Position numbers and translations under genes: made by a program
The notes under the pieces: model-generated
What the model saw: only the letters and a program-made list of their open reading frames with translations
The model's database searches: none
Told to the model about the DNA's origin: nothing
Assembly: GCA_029056055.1 (NCBI GenBank)
Contig: JAIDCC010000111.1
Location: 1 to 32,608, forward strand
Source of the DNA: Duncaniella sp.
GTDB taxonomy: Bacteria > Bacteroidota > Bacteroidia > Bacteroidales > Muribaculaceae
DNA: 32,608 nt
Direction of reading: 5' to 3'
In this document: one piece after another, positions 6,846 through 15,713 of the stretch
Layout: each line of letters begins with the position of its first letter
Numbering within the stretch: position 1 is the stretch's first letter

Positions 6846-7802
6846 ATGAAAATCAAGCTCATAGCATTGTTCGTGCTGCTCGGCACATTGTGTGCCGGCG
6901 CGGCCGACAAGTGGAAGCACGACATCTACGTGGCGCAGGACGGAAGCGGCGACTACCGCACCCTGACCGAAGCGCTCGAAGGAATACGCGCCTTCATGGA
7001 ATACACGGTGACGGTGCACATCGCTCCCGGCACATATAAGGAAAAGGTGGTGATACCCTCGTGGCTCACCAACGTGACGTTCCGCGGAGAAAACCCGGAA
7101 AACACCGTCATCACCTTCGACCACCACGCCAACATCGACAACATGGGCACGTTCCGCACCTACACCCTCAAGTGTGAAGGGTCGGACATCCTGTTTGAAA
7201 ACCTCACCATCGAAAACAACGCTCCCCGTCTGGGACAGGCCGTGGCTCTCCACACCGAGGGCGACCGTCTGACGTTCCGCAACTGCCGTCTGCTCGGCAA
7301 TCAGGACACCATCTTCACCGGCGGCAAACACAAGCGTCTGTTCTTCGACCGTTGCTATGTGGAAGGCACCACCGACTTCATCTTCGGACCCGCCACAGCT
7401 TACTTCAAGGACTGCGAAATCCGCTCGAAAACCAACAGCTACATCACGGCCGCTTCGACTCCCGAGGATGTAGAGGTGGGCTACGTATTCGACGGCTGCC
7501 GTCTGACCGCCGAGCCTGAGGCCACGCAAGTCTACCTCGGCCGTCCCTGGCGTCCGTTTGCCCACACCGTGTTCATCAACTGCGAGATGGGCGGACATAT
7601 CCGTCCCGAGGGTTGGCACAACTGGCGCAACCCCGACAACGAGAAGACCGCCCGCTACGGTCAATACGGCTGCACCGGACCCGGAGCAAATGAAGAAGGT
7701 CGCGTAGACTGGGTGAAAAACCCCGACGCTGCCACCGCTGCCGCGCTGACCGACCTTCAGAAAGTCTTTGCCGTCACCTCGTCGTGGCAACCCGCGCAGT
7801 GA
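6846..7802 (+). CDS. Pectin methylesterase (CE8)
   Basis: The 318-residue secreted enzyme removes methyl esters from homogalacturonan, giving methanol and pectate that polygalacturonase can attack. A signal peptide (about residues 1-20) precedes a right-handed beta-helix domain filling the rest. All catalytic residues of family CE8 are recognisable: Gln131 (GQAVALH), Gln153 and Asp154 (GNQDTIF), Asp177 (GTTDFIFG) and Arg233 (LGRPWR). Length is normal for a single-domain bacterial enzyme. It starts 29 bp after the GH43 gene and is followed by galacturonate catabolism genes, so it supplies the same pathway. The protein is likely intact and active. Confidence 0.95.
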   Translation: MKIKLIALFVLLGTLCAGAADKWKHDIYVAQDGSGDYRTLTEALEGIRAFMEYTVTVHIAPGTYKEKVVIPSWLTNVTFRGENPENTVITFDHHANIDNMGTFRTYTLKCEGSDILFENLTIENNAPRLGQAVALHTEGDRLTFRNCRLLGNQDTIFTGGKHKRLFFDRCYVEGTTDFIFGPATAYFKDCEIRSKTNSYITAASTPEDVEVGYVFDGCRLTAEPEATQVYLGRPWRPFAHTVFINCEMGGHIRPEGWHNWRNPDNEKTARYGQYGCTGPGANEEGRVDWVKNPDAATAAALTDLQKVFAVTSSWQPAQ

Positions 7803-7869
7803 GGTAACCTCTCCCCCGCAAACTCCAAATTGAGAAAAAACAACTAACAACATACTACACGAAAGTATC

Positions 7870-9354
7870 ATGAAAGCCCTTAACAAATTTACAGCTCCCA
7901 AAGCGGTAGCTCCCGAACGCATCATCCAGTTTGGCGAAGGAAACTTCCTGCGCGCATTCGTAGATTGGATTGTCAAGAACATGAACGACAAGACCACGTT
8001 CAACTCGAGCGTGGTGTGTGTGCAGGGCACCCCCGACGCCTTCGTAATGCAGCTGCTCGAAGGCCAGAGCTGTCTCTACCACGTCAACCTCCAGGGCCGT
8101 CTCGACGGCGAGGTCATCAACTCGCTCACCCGCATCGACGTCATCTCGCGCGGCGTCAACCCCTTCACCCAGACCGACGCTTTCTTCGCGCTGGCCGACC
8201 AGCCCGAGATGCGTTTCGTCATCTCTAACACCACTGAGGCCGGCATCTGCTTCGACGACACCTGCAAGCTCACCGACCGCCCCGCTTCGTCGTATCCCGG
8301 CAAGCTCACCCAGCTCCTCTACCGCCGCTACAAGACCTTCAACGGTGCTGCCGACAAGGGCTTCATCATCATGCCTTGCGAGCTCATCTTCGAGAACGGT
8401 CACCATCTGAAAGAGTGCATCTTCAAGTATATCGAACTCTGGAAAGAGGAACTCGGCGCCGACCACGACGGCTTCAAGAAATGGTTTGAAGAGTCGTGCT
8501 ACGTATGCTCGACACTCGTCGACCGCATCGTGCCCGGATTCCCCCGCAAGGACATCAAGCAGATTCAGGAAAAGCTCGGCTACCAGGACAACGTCGTGGT
8601 GCAGGGCGAGGCTTTCCACCTCTGGGTAATCGAACGCGCCTCAAACATGACCATCGAACAGCTCCGCGAAGAGTTCCCCGCCGAAAAGGCAGGTCTTCAG
8701 GTGCTCATCACCGACTCCGAGGCTCCCTACCACGAACGTAAGGTGACCCTGCTCAACGGCCCGCACACCGTGCTTTCGCCCGTGGCCTTCCTGAGCGGCG
8801 TAGACATCGTGCGCGATGCCTGCAACCACCCCGTCATCGGCAAGTACATCCACAAAGTGCAGTTCGATGAACTCATGCAGACTCTCAACCTCCCCATGGA
8901 AGAGCTGCAGAAGTTTGGCGCCGACGTGCTCGAACGTTTCAACAACCCCTACGTCGACCACCAGGTGACCTCAATCATGCTCAACTCCTTCCCCAAATAT
9001 CAGACCCGCGACCTGCCCGGCCTCAAGACCTATCTCGAGCGCAAGGGCGAGCTGCCCAAGGGTCTCGTGCTCGGTCTCGCAGCGCTCATCACCTACTACA
9101 AGGGCGGCAAGCGTGAAGACGGCACCCCCATCGTGCCCAACGACGACCAGCGCATCATGGACCTCCTCACCGAGCTCTGGGCTACCGGCGACACCCGCAA
9201 GGTGGCTGAAGGCGTTCTCGGCGCGAAAGACCTCATCTGGGGCGTGCAGGGCGACCTCAACGAAGTGCCCGGCCTCACCGACCTCGTCACATACTACCTC
9301 GACGAAATCCAGAAGAAGGGTATGCTCGAAGTAGTGAAGGAAGTTGTAGAATAA
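7870..9354 (+). CDS. uxaB: Tagaturonate reductase (altronate oxidoreductase)
   Basis: The 494-residue cytoplasmic enzyme belongs to the polyol-specific long-chain (mannitol dehydrogenase) family and would reduce D-tagaturonate to D-altronate with NADH, the second step of galacturonate catabolism. The N-terminal Rossmann motif is IIQFGEGNFLRAF (residues 18-30). The family catalytic signature is Lys291, Asn296 and His299 (KVTLLNGPHT). The length matches UxaB. Fructuronate reductase (UxuB) is a paralogue; the neighbouring uxaA supports UxaB. The gene lies 67 bp after the methylesterase and 9 bp before uxaA, within the operon. Confidence 0.93.
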   Translation: MKALNKFTAPKAVAPERIIQFGEGNFLRAFVDWIVKNMNDKTTFNSSVVCVQGTPDAFVMQLLEGQSCLYHVNLQGRLDGEVINSLTRIDVISRGVNPFTQTDAFFALADQPEMRFVISNTTEAGICFDDTCKLTDRPASSYPGKLTQLLYRRYKTFNGAADKGFIIMPCELIFENGHHLKECIFKYIELWKEELGADHDGFKKWFEESCYVCSTLVDRIVPGFPRKDIKQIQEKLGYQDNVVVQGEAFHLWVIERASNMTIEQLREEFPAEKAGLQVLITDSEAPYHERKVTLLNGPHTVLSPVAFLSGVDIVRDACNHPVIGKYIHKVQFDELMQTLNLPMEELQKFGADVLERFNNPYVDHQVTSIMLNSFPKYQTRDLPGLKTYLERKGELPKGLVLGLAALITYYKGGKREDGTPIVPNDDQRIMDLLTELWATGDTRKVAEGVLGAKDLIWGVQGDLNEVPGLTDLVTYYLDEIQKKGMLEVVKEVVE

Positions 9355-9363
9355 GCTCCGCGC

Positions 9364-10881
9364 ATGAAAGATTTCCTCAAAATCAATCCCGCCGACAACG
9401 TGGCCGTGGCCATCAATCCCTTGGCCAAGGGCACGGTTGTCGACGTCGAGGGCACGGGCGAAGTGACACTCGTCACCGACGTGCCTGCCGGACATAAGTT
9501 TGCCCTGCGCGACCTCGCCGAGGGTGAGAACGTCATCAAGTATGGCTTCCCCATCGGTCACACCCGTCACGCCGTGGCCAAAGGCGCGTTCCTCGACCAC
9601 AACGACATCAAGACCAACCTCGAAGGTCAGCTCGACTATTCGGATATCTCTATCAAAAATCCGTCGCCCGCAGCTCCCGGCGCAGCTCTCGGAGAGGCTA
9701 AGGAAGCTACGTTCCGCGGCTTCGAACGCAAAGACGGTCAGGTGGGCATCCGCAACGAAATCTGGGTGATTCCTACCGTGGGTTGCGTCAACGGCATCTG
9801 CAAGCAAATCGTCGACCGCGTCAACGCCGAGACAGGGGCCGAGGGTGTCGACGGCATCTTTGCCTTCCCCCACAACTACGGCTGCTCGCAGCTTGGCGAC
9901 GACCACGAGAATACGAAGAAAATCCTGCGCGACATGGTGCACCACCCCAACGCCGGCGGTATACTCGTCGTGGGTCTCGGTTGCGAAAACAATCAGCCCC
10001 GTGTGTTCGAGGAGTTCTGCGGCGACTACGACCGCGACCGTGTCAAGTTCATGGTCTGCCAGGAAGTCGAGGGCGACGAGGTGGAATATGGTGTCAAGGT
10101 GCTCACCGACCTCTATCGTCAGGCCCGCACCTTCGAGCGCACCGAGCAGCCCGCCTCAAAGCTGCGCATCGGTCTGAAGTGCGGCGGCTCCGACGGCTTC
10201 TCGGGCATCACGGCCAACCCCCTGCTCGGTGAGTTCTCCGACTGGCTCTGCGAAGTGGAAGGCGGAACGACCGTGCTCACCGAAGTGCCCGAAATGTTTG
10301 GCGCCGAAACCATCCTGATGGAACGTTGCGCCAACCCCGAGCTTCTCGGCGAAACCATCTCGCTCATCAACAACTTCAAGCAATATTTCCTCAGCCACGG
10401 CGAACCTGTGGGCGAAAACCCCTCGCCCGGCAACAAGGCCGGCGGCATCTCCACTCTTGAGGAGAAGGCTCTCGGCTGCACACAGAAGTCGGGCAAAAGC
10501 CCTGTCTTCGGCGTGCTTGAATATGGCGAGCGCATCCACAACCATGGCCTCAACCTGCTCTCGGCTCCCGGCAACGACCTCGTGGCTTCGACAGCACTCG
10601 CTGCCGCAGGATGCCAGATGGTGCTCTTCACGACAGGCCGCGGCACTCCCTTCGGCACTTTCGTCCCCACGATGAAAGTTTCGACCAACTCTGGACTCGC
10701 TCAGCGCAAACCGACGTGGATTGACTTCAATGCCGGCGTCCTCGCCGAAGACCGTTCGATGGCCGAAGTCGTCAAAGACTTCATCGGCTACGTCCTCGCA
10801 GTGGCAAACGGTGAGAAAGTACATTCCGAAAAAGCCGGTATCCACGAAATTTCAATCTTCAAGAACGGCGTCACCCTCTGA
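9364..10881 (+). CDS. uxaA: Altronate dehydratase
   Basis: The 505-residue cytoplasmic enzyme dehydrates D-altronate to 2-keto-3-deoxygluconate. It has the full UxaA layout: an N-terminal SAF domain (about residues 5-95) and the C-terminal UxaA domain (about 115-505), with conserved segments FPHNYGCSQLGDDHE, LGCENNQ and GLKCGGSDGFSGIT that carry candidate metal-binding Cys and His residues. The family normally depends on iron or another divalent metal. Length matches the fused form found in Enterobacteria and Bacteroidetes. It begins 9 bp after uxaB. The kinase and aldolase (kdgK, kdgA) needed for the following steps are not in this window. Confidence 0.95.
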   Translation: MKDFLKINPADNVAVAINPLAKGTVVDVEGTGEVTLVTDVPAGHKFALRDLAEGENVIKYGFPIGHTRHAVAKGAFLDHNDIKTNLEGQLDYSDISIKNPSPAAPGAALGEAKEATFRGFERKDGQVGIRNEIWVIPTVGCVNGICKQIVDRVNAETGAEGVDGIFAFPHNYGCSQLGDDHENTKKILRDMVHHPNAGGILVVGLGCENNQPRVFEEFCGDYDRDRVKFMVCQEVEGDEVEYGVKVLTDLYRQARTFERTEQPASKLRIGLKCGGSDGFSGITANPLLGEFSDWLCEVEGGTTVLTEVPEMFGAETILMERCANPELLGETISLINNFKQYFLSHGEPVGENPSPGNKAGGISTLEEKALGCTQKSGKSPVFGVLEYGERIHNHGLNLLSAPGNDLVASTALAAAGCQMVLFTTGRGTPFGTFVPTMKVSTNSGLAQRKPTWIDFNAGVLAEDRSMAEVVKDFIGYVLAVANGEKVHSEKAGIHEISIFKNGVTL

Positions 10882-10982
10882 TGCCCGACTGAGACATATC
10901 AATCATCTCTGAGGAGCGCCTGCCCCCGACGGCGACGCTCTCTCGGAGACTTCATCTGACAAGAACCTTAACAACAGCAATT

Positions 10983-12398
10983 ATGAAGCCTTTCATGGAC
11001 GAAAACTTCCTGCTGCAGACCGAAACCGCGCAGAAGTTATATCACGAGCATGCGGCCAAAATGCCCATCATCGACTACCACTGCCACCTCATCCCCAAGA
11101 TGGTGGCCGACGACCACAAGTTTAAATCTATCACCGAAATCTGGCTCGGCGGCGACCACTACAAGTGGCGTGCAATGCGCTCCAACGGCGTAGACGAACG
11201 CTTCTGCACCGGCACCGACACAACAGACTGGGAAAAATTCGAGAAGTGGGCCGAGACCGTACCCTACACCTTCCGCAACCCCCTCTACCACTGGACTCAT
11301 CTGGAGCTCAAGACAGCTTTCGGCATCGACAAGCTGCTCAACCCCGAGACCGCACGCGAAATCTTCGAGGAATGTAACGACAAGCTCCTCAACGACCCCA
11401 ACATGACCGCCCGCGGCCTCATGCGTCGCTACAACGTCGAGACCGTCTGCACCACCGACGACCCCGTCGACTCGCTCGAATATCACAAGCAGGTGAAAGA
11501 CAGCGGCTTCGAAATCAAGATGCTCCCCACCTGGCGTCCCGACAAGGCTATGGCCGTCGAAGACCCCGCCGAGTTCCGCGCTTACGTCGAGAAGCTCGCC
11601 GAAGTATCAGGCGTTGAAATCTCGAAGTTCCAGGACATGATTGACGCCCTCCAGAAGCGTCACGACTTCTTCGAGGAAATGGGCTGCCGCCTCTCCGACC
11701 ACGGCATCGAAGAGTTTTATGCCGAAGACTACACCGACGACGAGATTGCACGCATCTTCGACAAGGTGTATGGCGGCCAGCAACTCACCAAGGAGGAAAT
11801 CGCCAAGTTTAAGAGCGCCATGCTCGTCATCTTCGGCGAAATGGACTACAACTCCGGCTGGACTCAGCAGTTCCACTACGGTGCCATCCGCAACAACAAC
11901 ACCAAGATGTTCAAACTGCTCGGTCCCGACACCGGCTTCGACTCTATCGGCGAATTTACAACGGCCAAGAGCTGCGCAAAATTCCTCGACAAGCTCAACA
12001 CCCGCGGCAAGCTCACCAAGACCATCCTCTACAACCTCAACCCCTCGGCCAACGAAGTAATCGCCACGATGCTCGGCAACTTCCAGGACGGCACCGTGCC
12101 CGGCAAAATCCAGTTTGGTTCTGGCTGGTGGTTCCTCGACCAGAAAGACGGTATGCAGAAGCAGATGAACGCACTCTCTACCCTCGGTCTGCTCAGCCGT
12201 TTCGTCGGCATGCTCACCGACTCGCGCTCGTTCCTCTCTTATCCCCGCCACGAATACTTCCGTCGCACCCTCTGCAACCTCGTCGGCACCGACATCGAGA
12301 ACGGCGAAGTGCCCTACACCGGCTACGAGCAGGAGCGTGTCAACAAGATGATTGAAGACATCTGCTACAACAACGCTAAAAACTACTTTAAATTCTAA
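10983..12398 (+). CDS. uxaC: Uronate (glucuronate/galacturonate) isomerase
   Basis: The 471-residue cytoplasmic enzyme, of the amidohydrolase superfamily, interconverts D-galacturonate and D-tagaturonate, and D-glucuronate and D-fructuronate. The N-terminus (KPFMDENFLLQTETAQ) and the metal-site motif DYHCHL (His33, His35) are typical of UxaC, and the length is normal. It sits 101 bp after uxaA; that gap contains an imperfect GC-rich hairpin around 10914-10940, possibly an mRNA processing or stability element. The start codon of exuT follows the stop by 3 bp. In this set it performs the first intracellular step. Confidence 0.95.
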   Translation: MKPFMDENFLLQTETAQKLYHEHAAKMPIIDYHCHLIPKMVADDHKFKSITEIWLGGDHYKWRAMRSNGVDERFCTGTDTTDWEKFEKWAETVPYTFRNPLYHWTHLELKTAFGIDKLLNPETAREIFEECNDKLLNDPNMTARGLMRRYNVETVCTTDDPVDSLEYHKQVKDSGFEIKMLPTWRPDKAMAVEDPAEFRAYVEKLAEVSGVEISKFQDMIDALQKRHDFFEEMGCRLSDHGIEEFYAEDYTDDEIARIFDKVYGGQQLTKEEIAKFKSAMLVIFGEMDYNSGWTQQFHYGAIRNNNTKMFKLLGPDTGFDSIGEFTTAKSCAKFLDKLNTRGKLTKTILYNLNPSANEVIATMLGNFQDGTVPGKIQFGSGWWFLDQKDGMQKQMNALSTLGLLSRFVGMLTDSRSFLSYPRHEYFRRTLCNLVGTDIENGEVPYTGYEQERVNKMIEDICYNNAKNYFKF

Positions 12399-12401
12399 GC
12401 G

Positions 12402-13919
12402 ATGGCAGCCGCAGCTACTCCCCTCCAGCAGGCCAACCAGAAGATGACCAACTTCCGTTGGACCATCTGCGCCCTGCTCTTCCTCGCAACGACTGTCAAC
12501 TATATGGACCGTCAGGTGCTCTCGCTCACCTGGAAAGAGTTCATATCGCCCGAATTCCACTGGACCGATGCCAACTACGGCCTCATCACCGCCGTGTTCT
12601 CGATAGTCTATGCCGTGGCCAACCTTCTCGCTGGCCGCTTCATCGACTGGATGGGCACCAAGAAAGGCTATCTCTGGGCCATCGGCATCTGGAGCGCCGG
12701 CGCGTGTCTTCACGCCGCTTGCGGTTGGGCCACCGAAATGACCCTCGGTCTCCACAACGCCACAGAACTTCTCGATGCCGCCGGCACTATGGCCGTCACC
12801 ATCGCCACTGTTTCGGTCTACTTCTTCCTCGGTGCCCGCACCATCCTCGCCCTCGGTGAGGCCGGCAACTTCCCCGCTGCCATCAAGGTGACCGCCGAAT
12901 ACTTCCCGAAACGCGACCGCGCTTATGCAACGTCGATTTTCAACGCCGGTTCGGCTGTAGGCGCGCTCATCGCTCCCTTCACCATCGGCCCGCTCGCCAA
13001 GTTCTTCCAGAGCATCGGCTGGGGCAACGGCTGGGAAATGGCTTTCATCGTCATCGGTGCCCTCGGCTTCATCTGGATGGGTTTCTGGGTAGTGCTCTAC
13101 AAGACCCCTGCCTCCAACCCCCACGTGAATGCCGCCGAGCTCGCCTACATCGAGCAGGACAATGAGACAGCTGATGAAACAGCCCGTCAGAAGGCTGTCG
13201 AAGAAGACGTAAAGGAGAAATCCATCCCCTTCTTCCAGTGCTTCAAGTATCCCCAGACCTGGGCTGTGTTCTTCGGCAAGTTCCTCACCGACGGTGTATG
13301 GTGGTTCTTCCTCTTCTGGACTCCCGCCTACATCACCGACGTGTTCAAGCTCTCTACCTCGTCGGGCGAAGGCATGCTGATGATCTTCGTGCTCTACCTC
13401 ATCACGATGCTCTCCATCTACGGTGGTAAGCTCCCGACCATCTTCATCGACCGCGCCGCACGCAAGGGCATTCAGGTCAACCCCTACTCTGCCCGTATGC
13501 GCGCCATGCTCATCTTTGCTGTATTCCCCCTCCTCGCACTCCTCGCACAGCCTCTGAGCGGTGTGTCGCCCTGGCTCCCCATCATCATCATCGGTATCGC
13601 AGGAGCAGCCCACCAGTCGTGGTCGGCCAACATCTACTCGGTTGTAGGCGACATGTTCCCCAAATCCACCATCGCCACCATCATCGGTATCGGCGGCATG
13701 GCAGGCGGTCTCGGCTCGTTCCTCATCAACTACTTCTCGGGCATCCTCTTCGACTATGCCGACCAGGTGCAGATGTCGTTTATGAGCTTCACCGGCAAAC
13801 CCGCGGGCTATTTCATCGTGTTCTGCATCTGCGGCGTGGCCTACCTCGTCGGCTGGCTCATCATGATTATGCTCGTGCCCCGCTACAAGGTCATCGAACT
13901 CCCCGAAAACCTGCGCTAA
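12402..13919 (+). CDS. exuT: Hexuronate MFS transporter (ExuT-like)
   Basis: The 505-residue inner-membrane protein of the major facilitator superfamily (anion:cation symporter group) probably imports galacturonate/glucuronate with protons. It has about 12 hydrophobic segments. The family motif NYMDRQVLS lies in the first segment and a GEAGNFPAAIK motif lies near residue 150. It is longer than E. coli ExuT, with extra residues between segments 3 and 4 and in the central loop. The ATG lies 3 bp after the uxaC stop, so translation is probably coupled. A closely related sugar-acid substrate such as altronate cannot be excluded, but the uxaBAC context makes hexuronate most likely. It ends the operon. 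Confidence 0.88.
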   Translation: MAAAATPLQQANQKMTNFRWTICALLFLATTVNYMDRQVLSLTWKEFISPEFHWTDANYGLITAVFSIVYAVANLLAGRFIDWMGTKKGYLWAIGIWSAGACLHAACGWATEMTLGLHNATELLDAAGTMAVTIATVSVYFFLGARTILALGEAGNFPAAIKVTAEYFPKRDRAYATSIFNAGSAVGALIAPFTIGPLAKFFQSIGWGNGWEMAFIVIGALGFIWMGFWVVLYKTPASNPHVNAAELAYIEQDNETADETARQKAVEEDVKEKSIPFFQCFKYPQTWAVFFGKFLTDGVWWFFLFWTPAYITDVFKLSTSSGEGMLMIFVLYLITMLSIYGGKLPTIFIDRAARKGIQVNPYSARMRAMLIFAVFPLLALLAQPLSGVSPWLPIIIIGIAGAAHQSWSANIYSVVGDMFPKSTIATIIGIGGMAGGLGSFLINYFSGILFDYADQVQMSFMSFTGKPAGYFIVFCICGVAYLVGWLIMIMLVPRYKVIELPENLR

Positions 13920-13987
13920 TCCTCGGCAAGTGTTTTTCCCCGAGTAAAAAATTTGTTAAAAATTTTTCGTATTTCGGGGAAAAGCAT

Positions 13988-13995
13988 TACTTTTG
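13988..13995 (+). promoter_or_regulatory. -7 box of the ferredoxin gene
   Basis: TACTTTTG fits TAnnTTTG and lies 74 bp upstream of the ferredoxin start codon. The -33 partner is weak (a T-rich stretch ending near 13969). The AT-rich gap after exuT suits a separate promoter. Confidence 0.5.
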
Positions 13996-14069
13996 CATCA
14001 TCAATCGACTCTCTCCATTGTCGAAAGAACTCATTTTTATCCCATCCATAACATAATCTTTTTACTACT

Positions 14070-14240
14070 ATGGCTTACGTAATCAACGACAACTGCGTAG
14101 CTTGCGGCACCTGCGAGCCCGTATGTCCCACCGAATCTATCACTCCCGGCGACATCTATGCAATCAACCCCGACACCTGCATCGACTGCGGTTCTTGCGC
14201 AGAGGTTTGCCCCAGCGACGCTATCCACCCCGCTGAATAA
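14070..14240 (+). CDS. 2[4Fe-4S] ferredoxin
   Basis: This short gene encodes a 56-residue clostridial-type ferredoxin, an electron carrier in anaerobic metabolism (for example with pyruvate:ferredoxin oxidoreductase, hydrogenase or Rnf). Two complete cluster motifs are present: Cys9, Cys12, Cys15 and Cys19 (CVACGTCEPVCP) and Cys37, Cys40, Cys43 and Cys47 (CIDCGSCAEVCP). The length is typical. The sequence ends with a TAA, and a strong hairpin terminator follows 41 bp later, so it is probably a monocistronic unit with its own promoter at 13988. It has no obvious pathway link to the uronate genes. Identification is secure; the electron partner is unknown. Confidence 0.95.
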   Translation: MAYVINDNCVACGTCEPVCPTESITPGDIYAINPDTCIDCGSCAEVCPSDAIHPAE

Positions 14241-14281
14241 TTCAGTCGAGGCCCGATAGATAAAACCTCAACCCATAAGTC

Positions 14282-14320
14282 GAGGCCGACACCGATTTGC
14301 GTGTGTCGGCCTCGCGCTTT
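14282..14320 (+). terminator. Intrinsic terminator after ferredoxin
   Basis: A perfect 11-bp stem, GAGGCCGACAC (14282-14292) with GTGTCGGCCTC (14303-14313), encloses a 10-nt loop and is followed by GCGCTTTTA. It lies 41 bp after the ferredoxin stop. Confidence 0.8.
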
Positions 14321-14414
14321 TACCCCTTGCTCCACGCCACCGGCCGCTTCGGAGGCTCCCACTTTTCATCACACACTCCCACGTCTCGACTTCCGGCTTC
14401 CGCCCAGACTCCAA

Positions 14415-15620
14415 ATGAACAAGCTGAAAGAACTCGCATCTATGCCGGCCTTCCCGGTCTTGCTCGCCCTGAGTGCATCTCACGCGCTCAACGACCTGCT
14501 GCAATCGGTCATCACGGCCGTCTATCCCATGCTCAAGGCCGACCTCCACTTAGACTTCGCACAAATAGGCATCATCACACTGGTCTATCAGATTGCCGCC
14601 TCGATATTCCAGCCCGTCGTCGGCTATGCTTTCGACCGCCGCCCCTTCGTATTCTCCCTCCCATTCGGCATGGTGTCCACCTCACTCGGCATCACACTCT
14701 TCGCCTTATGCGACACCATGGCCGGCATCCTCGTGGCCGTATTCCTTGTAGGCATCGGCTCCGCCACACTCCATCCCGAAGCCTCGCGCATCACCTCGTT
14801 GGCCGGACGCGCACGCCGTGGCTTCGCCCAGTCAGTGTTTCAGGTCGGCGGCAATTTCGGCGGTTCCATCGGCCCGCTGCTCGTAGCCCTCATCGTCGCG
14901 CCCCACGGCCGCCGCTATGTGCTGTGGTTTCTCGTCTTTTCCACTCTGGCTTTTGCCGCCATGCGCCCCATCGTGAAATGGTATCGCGCCTATCTGGCCG
15001 ATGTCAAGACCAATCCCCAGGCCCACGTCAAAAGTCTCAAGCTTCCCCTCTCCAAGCGCAAGACCTTCTTCGTGATTTGCGTCATAATGGTGCTGATTTT
15101 CTCGAAATATGTCTACATGGCCTCACTGTCGAGCTACTACACCTTCTACCTCATTCAAAAATTCGGCGTCTCGGTCAAGATGTCGCAGATTTTTCTCTTC
15201 ATCTTCGTAGTCTCTACCGCAGCAGGAACATTGGTGGGTGGTCCGATTGGCGACCGCTACGGACGCAAGCTCGTCATCTGGGTTTCAATCCTCGGCACCG
15301 CGCCGTTCTCGATGCTTCTCCCTTACGTTTCGCTCCCCCTCACGGCGGTGCTCAGTTTCTGCGCCGGCTTCATGCTCTCGTCGGCCTTCCCGGCCATCCT
15401 GCTCTACGCGCAGGAACTCCTCCCTACCAAGCTCGGCATGATTTCCGGACTCTTCTTCGGATTTGCCTTCGGAGTCGGCGGCATAGCTTCGGCCGTCCTC
15501 GGCACGTTTGCCGACACCTACGGCATCGAAGCCATCTACAACGCCTGCGCCTACATGCCTCTTCTGGGCATAGTGGCTTGCCTGCTGCCTAATCTCAAAA
15601 ACCGCCGCCTCCCTCAATGA
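14415..15620 (+). CDS. MFS exporter of the fosmidomycin-resistance (Fsr) type
   Basis: The 401-residue inner-membrane protein has about 12 hydrophobic segments and an N-terminal signature (SHALNDLLQSVITAVYP) typical of Fsr-like major facilitator exporters. These proteins are linked to export of fosmidomycin or other small hydrophilic compounds, but most have no tested substrate. The ATG at 14415 is chosen because the longer in-frame opening at 14301 lies inside the preceding terminator. The motif GDRYGRK in the central loop is a standard MFS feature. No good promoter is visible between the terminator and the start; low-level readthrough is possible. The following gene starts from its own promoter. 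Confidence 0.85.
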   Translation: MNKLKELASMPAFPVLLALSASHALNDLLQSVITAVYPMLKADLHLDFAQIGIITLVYQIAASIFQPVVGYAFDRRPFVFSLPFGMVSTSLGITLFALCDTMAGILVAVFLVGIGSATLHPEASRITSLAGRARRGFAQSVFQVGGNFGGSIGPLLVALIVAPHGRRYVLWFLVFSTLAFAAMRPIVKWYRAYLADVKTNPQAHVKSLKLPLSKRKTFFVICVIMVLIFSKYVYMASLSSYYTFYLIQKFGVSVKMSQIFLFIFVVSTAAGTLVGGPIGDRYGRKLVIWVSILGTAPFSMLLPYVSLPLTAVLSFCAGFMLSSAFPAILLYAQELLPTKLGMISGLFFGFAFGVGGIASAVLGTFADTYGIEAIYNACAYMPLLGIVACLLPNLKNRRLPQ

Positions 15621-15644
15621 GTTTGGCAGATTTGAGGGCCGAGG

Positions 15645-15676
15645 TTTGGCACTCACACGATTTTTTCTTAACTTTG
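15645..15676 (+). promoter_or_regulatory. Promoter of the acetylesterase/GH28/mur gene run
   Basis: TTTG at 15645-15648 and TAACTTTG at 15669-15676 are separated by exactly 20 bp, matching the Bacteroidetes primary promoter (TTTG, 19-21 bp, TAnnTTTG). It leaves a leader of about 30 nt before the ATG at 15714. Confidence 0.8.
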
Positions 15677-15713
15677 TGGTTTAAACAGGTCATACCCTCA
15701 CTTCAACTCACCT

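Noticed and set aside
10914-10940. Terminator between uxaA and uxaC
   Set aside because: The hairpin is imperfect and not followed by a T-tract; at most an intra-operon RNA element.
11607-13613. Long minus-strand open frame of 668 codons across uxaC and exuT
   Set aside because: It is a shadow of two well-supported plus-strand genes in GC-rich DNA; composition is rich in His, Gly and Glu with no domain motif.
13922-13945. CTCGG/CCGAG hairpin after exuT as a terminator
   Set aside because: Only a 5-bp stem with a long loop; the following run is A-rich, not T-rich, so it is too weak to call.
14297-15592. Plus-strand open frame of 431 codons overlapping the MFS exporter in another frame
   Set aside because: Arg/His/Pro-rich shadow; the other frame encodes a twelve-segment MFS protein.
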